Program-made: the position numbers and the translations under genes
Shown here: one piece after another, positions 9,801 through 14,071 of the stretch
How positions within the stretch are numbered: position 1 is the stretch's first letter
Layout of the letters: each line of letters begins with the position of its first letter
The notes under the pieces: model-generated
What the model was told of the DNA's origin: nothing
Database searches by the model: none
What the model saw: the letters and a program-made list of their open reading frames with translations, nothing else
Source of the DNA: M55B127 sp035269185
Lineage (GTDB): Bacteria; Bacillota; Halanaerobiia; Halanaerobiales; M55B127
DNA length: 14,071 bases
Assembly (NCBI GenBank): GCA_964430875.1
Contig: CAYSHP010000063.1
Span: forward strand, 1 to 14,071
Direction of reading: 5' to 3'

Positions 9801-10091
9801 TCCTGTTTCTTTATTAATTAAACGAACTTTTACTTGCAGGGGAGCGGAATATGTATCATCTCTATCCCTACATTCTTGTACAGTATACTTAGCTTCTTCT
9901 AAATGGTAACCTACAAATTCTAAAACTAAATTTTCCGAAAAATCTTCAATTGGTGAGATTTCATCAAAAACTTCTTTTAAGCCTTGCTCCAAAAACCACT
10001 GGTATGAATTTAACTGAGTGTGTATTAAATTTGGTAATTCCATTGCATCATCAATTTTAGCAAAGCTATGTCTTTCTCTCACTGTTGACAT
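6846..10091 (-). CDS. rpoB: DNA-directed RNA polymerase beta subunit
   Basis: The beta subunit forms one pincer of RNA polymerase and half of the active-site channel. The N-terminus reads [16 protein letters not shown]. The rifampicin region is intact at about 371-404 ([16 protein letters not shown], then [13 protein letters not shown]), with the D, H and S residues usually changed in resistant strains all wild type. The active-site [10 protein letters not shown] lies near 827-836 and the switch segment [20 protein letters not shown] near 964-983. At 1081 residues it is compact, with no large insertions, and it has an acid-rich C-terminal tail. Two adjacent ATGs exist (10094, 10091); the GGGGGTG site sits too close to the first, so 10091 is preferred. 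The stop is TAG. Confidence 0.98.
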   Translation of the reverse strand: [1081 protein letters not shown]

Positions 10092-10112
10092 CATTGCACC
10101 CCCAAGGAATAC

Positions 10113-10130
10113 TTATATTTATAAATATAA
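10113..10130. repeat. 18-base perfect AT palindrome upstream of rpoB
   Basis: TTATATTTATAAATATAA is its own reverse complement. It lies just upstream of the rpoB Shine-Dalgarno (GGGGGTG, about 10097-10103), so in RNA it could fold next to the ribosome-binding site. As pure A/T sequence it may also be chance in an AT-rich spacer. Confidence 0.5.
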
Positions 10131-10164
10131 CATTTAAGCAAGAAAATACCCTCACTTAAATGCT
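10129..10164 (-). other. Stem-loop in the rpoB leader
   Basis: On the transcribed strand AGCATTTAAG (10164-10155) pairs with CTTAAATGTT (10138-10129), 10 bp with one G.U, around a 16-base loop. It lies in the roughly 215-base leader between the rpoB promoter and rpoB. No T-run follows, so it is not a terminator. RNA processing or control of rpoB translation is possible. The rest of 10165-10309 is AT-rich and shows nothing I can name. Confidence 0.45.
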
Positions 10165-10315
10165 TGATAATTTAATTGATATGTTTAGTATTTAAATGTG
10201 TATTTATTAAATAATATAATAAAATAAGTCCATAATAATCCAATAAATCAGTAAAAATATACTAAATTATATGCATATTTTATGCCATTATATGAAAAGT
10301 TATCGACAATAAGTA

Positions 10316-10344
10316 ATGTTATCACACAACCTATATCTTGTCAA
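10316..10344 (-). promoter_or_regulatory. Promoter for rpoB-rpoC
   Basis: A perfect TTGACA (10344-10339), a 17-base spacer and TAACAT (10321-10316), with TGA directly before the -10 as an extended element. It lies downstream of the rplL terminator, so rpoBC can be transcribed apart from rplJL. The -10 matches the consensus at four of six positions. Confidence 0.7.
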
Positions 10345-10382
10345 GTTATTCTACCTCAAATATTTTTATATTTTAATACTGC

Positions 10383-10411
10383 AAAAAGTGCCCTAATTAA
10401 AGGGCACTTTT
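10383..10411 (-). terminator. Intrinsic terminator after rplL
   Basis: The transcribed strand folds AAAAGTGCCCT (10411-10401) against AGGGCACTTTT (10394-10384), 11 bp around a 6-base loop, ending in five Ts (10387-10383). It lies 33 bases after the rplL stop. It probably lowers, rather than abolishes, transcription into rpoBC, giving more L12 than polymerase, as known for the equivalent attenuator in E. coli. Confidence 0.85.
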
Positions 10412-10444
10412 AATAACTTCTAAAAATATTGCTTTTTATTTAAT

Positions 10445-10813
10445 TTACTTTAGTACTACAGTAGCTCCTGCTTCTTCGAGAGCTTCTTTCATATCTTCTG
10501 CTTCTTCTTTACTTAATCCTTCTTTTACATTTTGAGGTGAGTCGTCAACAACAGCTTTAGCTTCTTTCAAGCCTAAGCCAGTTAATTCTCTAACAGCTTT
10601 GATTACCTGAATCTTCTTGCCACCAATACTTTCTAAGTATACATCAAATTCAGTTTGCTCTTCTTCTTCTGCACCGCCAGCAGCTCCACCAGCTGCAGCA
10701 GCAACAGGAGCAGCAGCACTAACACCAAACTTATCTTCTAATTCTTCAACTAATTCCGCTAATTCTAATACAGACATATTTTCAATTGCTTCAATAATTT
10801 CTTCTTTATTCAT
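10445..10813 (-). CDS. rplL: 50S ribosomal protein L7/L12
   Basis: L12 forms the multicopy mobile stalk that recruits and activates the GTPases EF-G, EF-Tu and IF2. The 122-residue product shows the three expected parts: an N-terminal dimerization domain that binds L10 (about 1-32), an Ala/Gly-rich hinge (about 33-50, APVAAAAGGAAGGA) and the C-terminal factor-binding domain with GGKKIQVIKAVRELTGLGLK. The ATG at 10813 has AAGGAGG eight bases upstream. It starts 23 bases after rplJ and is followed by an intrinsic terminator. The hinge is followed by a run of glutamates (EEEE). Confidence 0.98.
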   Translation of the reverse strand: MNKEEIIEAIENMSVLELAELVEELEDKFGVSAAAPVAAAAGGAAGGAEEEEQTEFDVYLESIGGKKIQVIKAVRELTGLGLKEAKAVVDDSPQNVKEGLSKEEAEDMKEALEEAGATVVLK

Positions 10814-10836
10814 CTTTGTTCCTCCTTAAAAAATTT

Positions 10837-11352
10837 TTATTCTTTTTGATCCTTAATTTGACTCAATACACTTACTAAGTTCCTCATATTTCCACTAAGT
10901 ACATTTACAAAACCAGTGATGGGAGCTTTCATACTAGCAAAAGCTTTTGCAAGTAATTCTTCTCTAGATGGAATCTTTGCCAATGATTCAACCTTTTCTT
11001 TACTGATTACTTCACCATTTAAATAACCGCCTTTAATCTCTAGTACTTCATGATCTTCTGAAAATTCATCTAAAATCTTCGCAGGTGATACTACATCTTC
11101 AATACCAAAAGCAATAGCGGTAGGTCCTCTAAAAAAATCATTAATTTCAGATAGATCCGAATTGTTTGCGGCAATTGTAGCTAAAGTGTTTTTTACAACT
11201 TTGTAATCAACACCAGCTTCTCTTAATTTAGAACGTAATTCTGTCATTTCAGCCACATCTAAACCAATATAATCAGTCATAACCATTGATTTAGCTTTTG
11301 AGAATTCCTTTTCTAATTCTTTAACAGCTGCTTCTTTATCAGGTCTAGCCAT
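10837..11352 (-). CDS. rplJ: 50S ribosomal protein L10
   Basis: L10 anchors L12 dimers to the ribosome at the base of the stalk, beside L11. The 171-residue product has the family N-terminus (MARPDKEAAVKELEKEF), the KVVKNTLA segment near 51-58 and the FFRGPTAIAFG segment near 73-83. A long C-terminal helix (about 130-171) carries the L12 docking sites. The start is ATG at 11352, with GGGAGGTGA about ten bases upstream and an in-frame TAG immediately before it, which fixes the start. In this family the L10-L12 complex binds its own leader RNA; a matching leader and attenuator lie directly upstream here. Confidence 0.97.
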   Translation of the reverse strand: MARPDKEAAVKELEKEFSKAKSMVMTDYIGLDVAEMTELRSKLREAGVDYKVVKNTLATIAANNSDLSEINDFFRGPTAIAFGIEDVVSPAKILDEFSEDHEVLEIKGGYLNGEVISKEKVESLAKIPSREELLAKAFASMKAPITGFVNVLSGNMRNLVSVLSQIKDQKE

Positions 11353-11401
11353 CTATATCACTTCACCTCCCTAAATTTGTCTACCATTTAAGATAATTTA
11401 A

Positions 11402-11580
11402 ATAGTCTAACAAATAAAAAAACCTGCCATAGATAGGCAGGAGATTTTTAATGTAATGACAATGTATATGTATTATGAATACCACATATACATTGATCTT
11501 ACTTAATTAACCTCGGCGGGAAAAATTTAAGTCATCTCTGACTCCCACTATCTATGGTTAGACTATATTTTATTATTAAC
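11402..11580 (-). promoter_or_regulatory. Ribosomal protein L10 leader (rplJL autoregulatory RNA)
   Basis: The leader between the rplJ promoter and rplJ contains a small hairpin AGTCA-GAGA-TGACT (GNRA-type loop, 11543-11530), a CCCGCCGAGG segment (11520-11511) like that of known L10 leaders, and a long AT-rich hairpin (9 bp plus 5 bp, 11494-11461). An attenuator terminator follows. The upstream segment CCATAGATAG (11557-11548) is exactly complementary to CTATCTATGG (11436-11427) in the terminator, so it can act as antiterminator. In B. subtilis, L10(L12)4 binding to such a leader favours termination. Applying that mechanism here is inference, but the sequence layout fits it well. Confidence 0.85.
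11416..11441 (-). terminator. Attenuator terminator of the L10 leader
   Basis: The transcribed strand reads CCTGCC (11441-11436), a 7-base loop, GGCAGG (11428-11423) and then seven Ts (11422-11416). It lies 64 bases before rplJ, so it must be bypassed for rplJ to be expressed. Its 5' arm end, loop and 3' arm start are the target of the upstream antiterminator segment. Confidence 0.88.
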
Positions 11581-11587
11581 AAAAATA

Positions 11588-11616
11588 AGCATAACACTTA
11601 TTATTCATTATGTCAA
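11588..11616 (-). promoter_or_regulatory. Promoter for rplJ-rplL
   Basis: A perfect TTGACA (11616-11611), a 17-base spacer and TATGCT (11593-11588) with a TGT extended -10. It begins eight bases after the rplA stop, and initiation is predicted near 11581, just upstream of the L10 leader elements. Transcription from rplKA can also enter, since no terminator separates them. Confidence 0.8.
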
Positions 11617-11624
11617 TATATATT

Positions 11625-12332
11625 TTATCTACCAATTAATTTTAAGGCTGCAGAGGATTCAATCTTTACTCCTGGGCCCATTGTGGAAGATACTGTTATT
11701 GATCTAAAGTATTTCCCTTTAGCAGATGCAGGTCTCTCAATCATTAAGACATCCATTACTTTTTTGAAGTTATCAACTAATTCATCAACTTCAAAAGAAG
11801 CTTTTCCAATTGGTAGATGCATATTACCGTCACTGTCAACTCTATATTCTAACTTACCAGCTTTAAATTCTTCAATAGATTCAGCTAAGTCAAATGTAAC
11901 TGTACCTGCTTTAGGGTTAGGCATTAAGCCTTTAGGACCTAAGATCCTACCTAAAGGGCCAACTACACCCATCATATCTGGAGTAGCAATAGCTAAATCG
12001 AAATCTAGCCAACCCTCTTCAATTCTTTCAGCTAAATCTTCCTGGCCAACAATATCTGCTCCGGCTTCTTCAGCTTCACGTGCTTTTTCACCTTTTGCAA
12101 ATACAACGATCTTTACTTCTTGACCAGTTCCGTGGGGAAGTACTAAAGTACCTCTAATATTTTGATCAGCATGTTTAGGATTAACTCCTAATTTAGCTGT
12201 GAATTCCACGGTCTCATCAAAATTTGCAGTGGCAGTATTTTTTGCTAATTCAAGTGCTTCCTGTGGTTCATAGAAATTATTTCTATCAACTTTTTCCAAA
12301 GCTTCTTTATATCTTTTACTTTGATTTGCCAT
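11625..12332 (-). CDS. rplA: 50S ribosomal protein L1
   Basis: L1 binds 23S rRNA helices 76-78 and forms the stalk that handles deacylated tRNA at the E site; it is also a translational repressor in many bacteria. The 235-residue length is normal. Recognisable parts are the N-terminal KRYKEALEKVD, FDETVEFTAKLGVNPKHADQ, the MGVVGPLGRILGPKGLMPNP segment (the best family signature) and the C-terminal VSSTMGPGVKIE. The ATG at 12332 has AAAGGAGG eight bases upstream. It lies 55 bases after rplK, with an RNA mimic of the L1 rRNA site in the spacer. A long reading frame on the opposite strand is a shadow. Confidence 0.98.
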   Translation of the reverse strand: MANQSKRYKEALEKVDRNNFYEPQEALELAKNTATANFDETVEFTAKLGVNPKHADQNIRGTLVLPHGTGQEVKIVVFAKGEKAREAEEAGADIVGQEDLAERIEEGWLDFDLAIATPDMMGVVGPLGRILGPKGLMPNPKAGTVTFDLAESIEEFKAGKLEYRVDSDGNMHLPIGKASFEVDELVDNFKKVMDVLMIERPASAKGKYFRSITVSSTMGPGVKIESSAALKLIGR

Positions 12333-12347
12333 AAAATTTCCTCCTTT

Positions 12348-12374
12348 GTGGTATTAACGGTGGTTGCCTCCCAC
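12348..12374 (-). promoter_or_regulatory. L1-binding site in mRNA (mimic of 23S rRNA H76-77)
   Basis: The transcribed strand begins GTGGGAGG and ends ACCGTTAATACCAC. The ends pair (GTGG with CCAC) around an asymmetric loop and a short inner GG/CC helix. This resembles the L1 site of E. coli 23S rRNA as I recall it (GUGGGAGG on one strand, GACCUUGAAAUACCAC on the other). It stops just upstream of the rplA Shine-Dalgarno (12345-12340), so bound L1 could block ribosome entry. Repression by L1 is known for the family; for this site it is inferred. Confidence 0.8.
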
Positions 12375-12387
12375 TATATTAACGTAA

Positions 12388-12810
12388 TTACTCTACTAAA
12401 ATACCCATACTGCGGGCAGTACCTTCAATCATACTCATAGCAGCGTCGATATCGGCTGCATTTAAGTCTTTCATCTTTTGTTCGGCAATCGCTTTAACAT
12501 CATCTTTACTCACTGTTGCAACTTTATCTACATTAGGCTCACCAGAAGCTGTTTCGATTCCAGCTGCCTGCTTTAAAAGAATTGAAGCAGGTGGTGTTTT
12601 TGTAATAAAATCAAACGTCCTATCTGCATATACAGTAATTTCAACAGGAATAATTGTACCCTGCTTATCAGAAGTCTTTGCATTAAAAGCTTTACAGAAA
12701 TCCATAATATTAACTCCGTGCTGACCTAAAGCTGGTCCTACAGGAGGGGCTGGATTTGCTTGTCCGCCGGGAATCTGTAATTTAATCTCTCCTATAATTT
12801 TTTTTGCCAT
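12388..12810 (-). CDS. rplK: 50S ribosomal protein L11
   Basis: L11 binds the 1051-1108 region of 23S rRNA at the base of the factor-binding stalk, takes part in EF-G function and RelA activation, and forms part of the thiostrepton site. The 140-residue product has the family length. The proline-rich N-terminal segment NPAPPVGPALGQHGVNI (about 19-35) is intact, including the prolines tied to thiostrepton sensitivity. The C-terminal rRNA-binding domain ends GTARSMGILVE. The ATG at 12810 is preceded by AAAGGAGG at suitable spacing; an ATG at 12815 is out of frame. It follows nusG after 39 bases and precedes rplA by 55. Confidence 0.98.
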   Translation of the reverse strand: MAKKIIGEIKLQIPGGQANPAPPVGPALGQHGVNIMDFCKAFNAKTSDKQGTIIPVEITVYADRTFDFITKTPPASILLKQAAGIETASGEPNVDKVATVSKDDVKAIAEQKMKDLNAADIDAAMSMIEGTARSMGILVE

Positions 12811-12849
12811 GGCATTATTCCTCCTTTCTTAAATACCTAAAGACATTTA

Positions 12850-13392
12850 TTACTCAGGTTCAACTTGTGAAAAATCAAGTTCAACAGGAGTTTCCCTTCC
12901 AAACATTGAAACCATAACTTTAACTTTCTCTTGTTGAGGATGAATTTCTTGTACAATACCAATAAATTCTTCAAACGGTCCATCAATGACCATAACTTTA
13001 TCTCCAACCTCAAAATCAATACTAATTTCCTGTTTTTTCAATCCCATACCGGATAATATATGATCAATTTCTTCTTTTTCTAAAGGTAAAGGTTTTGTTC
13101 CACTACTTACAAAACCCATCACACCTGGTGTATTTCTAACAACATACCAGGTTTCATCATTCATAACCATTTGAATTATAATATAACCGGGAAAGATCTT
13201 CTTATCAACGATTTTTTTCTTGCCGCCTCTTTTACTAACTTTTTCTTCAGTTGGAACAAGAATTTCCTTAATCTTATCTGTCATGCCAGTAGTCTTTATT
13301 CTCTTTTCCAAATTGGCCTTAACTTTCTTTTCATGGCCTGAATAGGTATGTACTACATACCAATTAGTATTATCTTCTATTTTTTCTTCCAT
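12850..13392 (-). CDS. nusG: Transcription termination/antitermination factor NusG
   Basis: NusG binds RNA polymerase across the cleft, affects pausing and links polymerase to Rho or to ribosomal S10. The 180-residue protein has the NGN domain (about 10-118: WYVVHTYSGHEKKV, PGYIIIQM, WYVVRNTPGVMGFV) and a KOW domain (about 126-180: VGDKVMVIDGPFEEFIGIV, MFGRETPVELDF). The ATG at 13392 is the only plausible start, because an in-frame TAA lies one codon upstream of it and WYVVHTYSGHE follows ten residues later. Unusually, the strong Shine-Dalgarno is 28 bases before the ATG, with a stem-loop between; see the separate entry. The gene follows secE by 39 bases. Confidence 0.97.
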   Translation of the reverse strand: MEEKIEDNTNWYVVHTYSGHEKKVKANLEKRIKTTGMTDKIKEILVPTEEKVSKRGGKKKIVDKKIFPGYIIIQMVMNDETWYVVRNTPGVMGFVSSGTKPLPLEKEEIDHILSGMGLKKQEISIDFEVGDKVMVIDGPFEEFIGIVQEIHPQQEKVKVMVSMFGRETPVELDFSQVEPE

Positions 13393-13398
13393 AATTTA

Positions 13399-13429
13399 AG
13401 GACCCTGAATCCAGGATCCTCACCTCCTT
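13399..13429 (-). promoter_or_regulatory. nusG Shine-Dalgarno separated from its ATG by a stem-loop
   Basis: The transcribed strand reads AAGGAGGTG (13429-13421), directly followed by AGGATCCTG (13420-13412), loop GATT, and CAGGGTCCT (13407-13399), then six bases to the nusG ATG. The nine stem pairs include one G.U that would be a mismatch on the other strand, as expected if RNA is what folds. Folding brings the distant Shine-Dalgarno to normal distance from the start. A similar arrangement is known for phage T4 gene 38. A weak AGGG lies in the 3' arm as an alternative binding site. Confidence 0.7.
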
Positions 13430-13431
13430 AA

Positions 13432-13632
13432 TTACATTATAAAGGGAGTAATAATATTTGTTAATGCTAAATCAATAACTCCTATAAAAGCAATTAATGC
13501 TGCTACTGTTATTAAAACTACAATAGTATAAGATTGTAGATCTTCTCGGTTAGGCCAGTTAACCTTCCTTAATTCAAGTCTAACTTTTTTTAAAAATCCT
13601 CCTATTTTTCCTAAAAAACCTAATTTGGCCAC
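13432..13632 (-). CDS. secE: Preprotein translocase subunit SecE
   Basis: SecE is the small membrane subunit that clamps SecY in the protein-export channel. The 66-residue product is the short one-helix form usual in Firmicutes. A basic, amphipathic N-terminal part holds the conserved VRLELRKVNWPNREDL (about 17-32), followed by one membrane helix (about 36-60, TIVVLITVAALIAFIGVIDLAL). The start is taken as GTG at 13632 (MAKLGFLG...). The upstream GTG at 13641 lies inside the Shine-Dalgarno and would leave it no spacing. It sits between rpmG (49 bases) and nusG (39 bases), the standard order. Confidence 0.95.
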   Translation of the reverse strand: MAKLGFLGKIGGFLKKVRLELRKVNWPNREDLQSYTIVVLITVAALIAFIGVIDLALTNIITPFIM

Positions 13633-13636
13633 ATAA

Positions 13637-13647
13637 ATCACGTCCTT
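13637..13647 (-). promoter_or_regulatory. secE ribosome-binding site that decides the start
   Basis: The transcribed strand reads AAGGACGTGAT, one mismatch from the anti-Shine-Dalgarno complement AAGGAGGTGAT. It ends four bases before the GTG at 13632. The GTG at 13641 is part of this site and so is unlikely to be the start. Confidence 0.75.
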
Positions 13648-13681
13648 AATTATAATTATTTAAAATTATTAAATATTATTT

Positions 13682-13831
13682 TTATTTAGTCTCACGATGT
13701 AATGTGTGCTCTTTACAGTGTTTACAGAACTTTTTAATTTCTAATCTACCACGCATACTCTGTTTGTTTTTAGTAGTGGTATAATTTCTATTCTTACACT
13801 CTGTACATTCTAATTTAATTTTTTCACGCAT
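13682..13831 (-). CDS. rpmG: 50S ribosomal protein L33 (zinc-binding form)
   Basis: L33 is a small large-subunit protein near the E site. The 49-residue product begins MREKIKLECTECKNRNYTTT and has the CTEC (9-12) and CKHC (36-39) pairs of the zinc-ribbon (C+) form. Many Firmicutes replace this form with a cysteine-free paralogue when zinc is scarce; whether this genome has one cannot be seen here. The gene is short and easy to miss. The ATG at 13831 is preceded by a G-rich site (GAGGGGGTGG). It is the first gene after the tuf terminator, 49 bases ahead of secE, with its own promoter upstream. No tRNA lies between rpmG and secE. Confidence 0.96.
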   Translation of the reverse strand: MREKIKLECTECKNRNYTTTKNKQSMRGRLEIKKFCKHCKEHTLHRETK

Positions 13832-13914
13832 GGTGCCACCCCCTCAGTTGGCCAATATTGGTTCCTGTATTTATATATAAAATAGATTAATTTCTTGTGA
13901 TTACAGCCTTAATT

Positions 13915-13943
13915 ACTTTATCATATATATATGTAAAAGTCAA
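13915..13943 (-). promoter_or_regulatory. Promoter for rpmG-secE-nusG-rplKA
   Basis: TTGACT (13943-13938), a 17-base spacer and TAAAGT (13920-13915), with TGA directly upstream as an extended -10. It lies a few bases after the tuf terminator, giving a leader of about 75 bases. A shifted -10 reading (GATAAA) is also possible. Confidence 0.65.
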
Positions 13944-13951
13944 CAAGTTTT

Positions 13952-13981
13952 AAAAAGCATGTGCACAGAGCACATGCTTTT
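13952..13981 (-). terminator. Intrinsic terminator after tuf
   Basis: The transcribed strand folds AAAAGCATGTGC (13981-13970) against GCACATGCTTTT (13964-13953), a perfect 12-bp stem with a 5-base loop, ending in five Ts. It lies 35 bases after the tuf stop and separates tuf from the rpmG promoter. The stem is symmetric enough to work on either strand. Confidence 0.9.
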
Positions 13982-14016
13982 ATGATCCATTAGATTTTTA
14001 TTTAAGGGATAAAAAC

Positions 14017-14071
14017 TTACTCAATTATATCGGTTACAACACCAGATGCTACAGTATGGCCACCTTCACGA
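14017..14071 (-). CDS. tuf: Elongation factor Tu, 3' end only (first tuf copy)
   Basis: The minus strand from the window edge reads REGGHTVASGVVTDIIE then TAA, the C-terminal end of EF-Tu domain 3, where the E. coli protein has REGGRTVGAGVV. The rest of the gene lies outside. A histidine stands where E. coli has an arginine (R381), and an aspartate near the end replaces a usual lysine. A strong terminator follows, so this copy ends its transcript. It is a different locus from the tuf start at the other window edge. Confidence 0.92.
   Translation of the reverse strand, partial: REGGHTVASGVVTDIIE

Noticed and set aside
10281..10305. A perfect TATAAT on the minus strand in the rpoB leader as a second promoter
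   Set aside because: No acceptable -35 lies 16-18 bases upstream; TATAAT-like strings are expected by chance in such AT-rich sequence.
10617..10829. 70-codon plus-strand open frame opposite rplL
   Set aside because: Its Ala/Pro-rich stretch is the complement of the L12 hinge codons.
11554..12123. 189-codon open frame on the plus strand opposite rplA
   Set aside because: It lies almost wholly antisense to rplA, has Ser/Pro/Leu-rich shadow composition, no Shine-Dalgarno that I can see and no recognisable domain.
12837..13019. 60-codon minus-strand open frame overlapping nusG
   Set aside because: Out-of-frame reading of the nusG KOW region; the nusG frame is clearly the coding one.
13633..13681. 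Possible tRNA-Trp between rpmG and secE, common in some bacteria
   Set aside because: The spacer is only 49 bases and AT-rich, too short for a tRNA.
1..14071. A previously undescribed gene system, mobile element, prophage or CRISPR array
   Set aside because: Every gene is a conserved housekeeping gene in standard order. No repeats, integrase, transposase or foreign composition are visible; novelty, if any, is in RNA regulation.

Overview
The window is a classic bacterial housekeeping block, with every gene read from the minus strand. In transcription order (right to left) it runs: 3' end of one tuf gene, rpmG, secE, nusG, rplK, rplA, rplJ, rplL, rpoB, rpoC, rpsL, rpsG, fusA, 5' end of a second tuf gene. 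It joins the rpmG-secE-nusG-rplKA, rplJL-rpoBC and str (rpsL-rpsG-fusA-tuf) units. The DNA is AT-rich, ribosome-binding sites are strong AGGAGG types, several starts are GTG or TTG, and regulation looks like that of Firmicutes (an L10-leader attenuator, a zinc-ribbon L33). Together these point to a low-GC Firmicute. Acid-rich proteins and overall resemblance suggest Halanaerobiales or a related anaerobe. That placement is inference from memory, not from a search.

Region by region. 14071-13832: tuf 3' end, a strong intrinsic terminator, then a promoter for rpmG. 13831-12388: rpmG, secE, nusG and rplK, tightly spaced, with a stem-loop lying between the nusG Shine-Dalgarno and its start codon. 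12387-11625: an L1-binding-site mimic and rplA. 11624-11353: promoter, L10 leader and attenuator. 11352-10445: rplJ and rplL. 10444-10095: the only gene-free stretch above 300 bases, holding a terminator, a second promoter and an AT-rich rpoB leader. 10094-3282: rpoB and rpoC. 3281-3087: the str promoter and a leader with a strong stem-loop. 3086-1: rpsL, rpsG, fusA and the tuf start.

Together the genes make the catalytic core of RNA polymerase (beta, beta'), the elongation factor that couples it to ribosomes (NusG), the L1 and L12 stalks and L11 of the large subunit, S7 and S12 of the small subunit, the GTPases that use the stalk (EF-G, EF-Tu), and the SecE subunit of the protein translocon. 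Four promoter candidates share one architecture: TTGAC[A/T], a 17-base spacer and a TGN extended -10.

I see no accessory island, mobile element, CRISPR array or new gene system. The points worth a second look are RNA-level: the nusG stem-loop, the two-part antiterminator pairing in the L10 leader, the unexplained str leader structure, and two start codons set by Shine-Dalgarno position.
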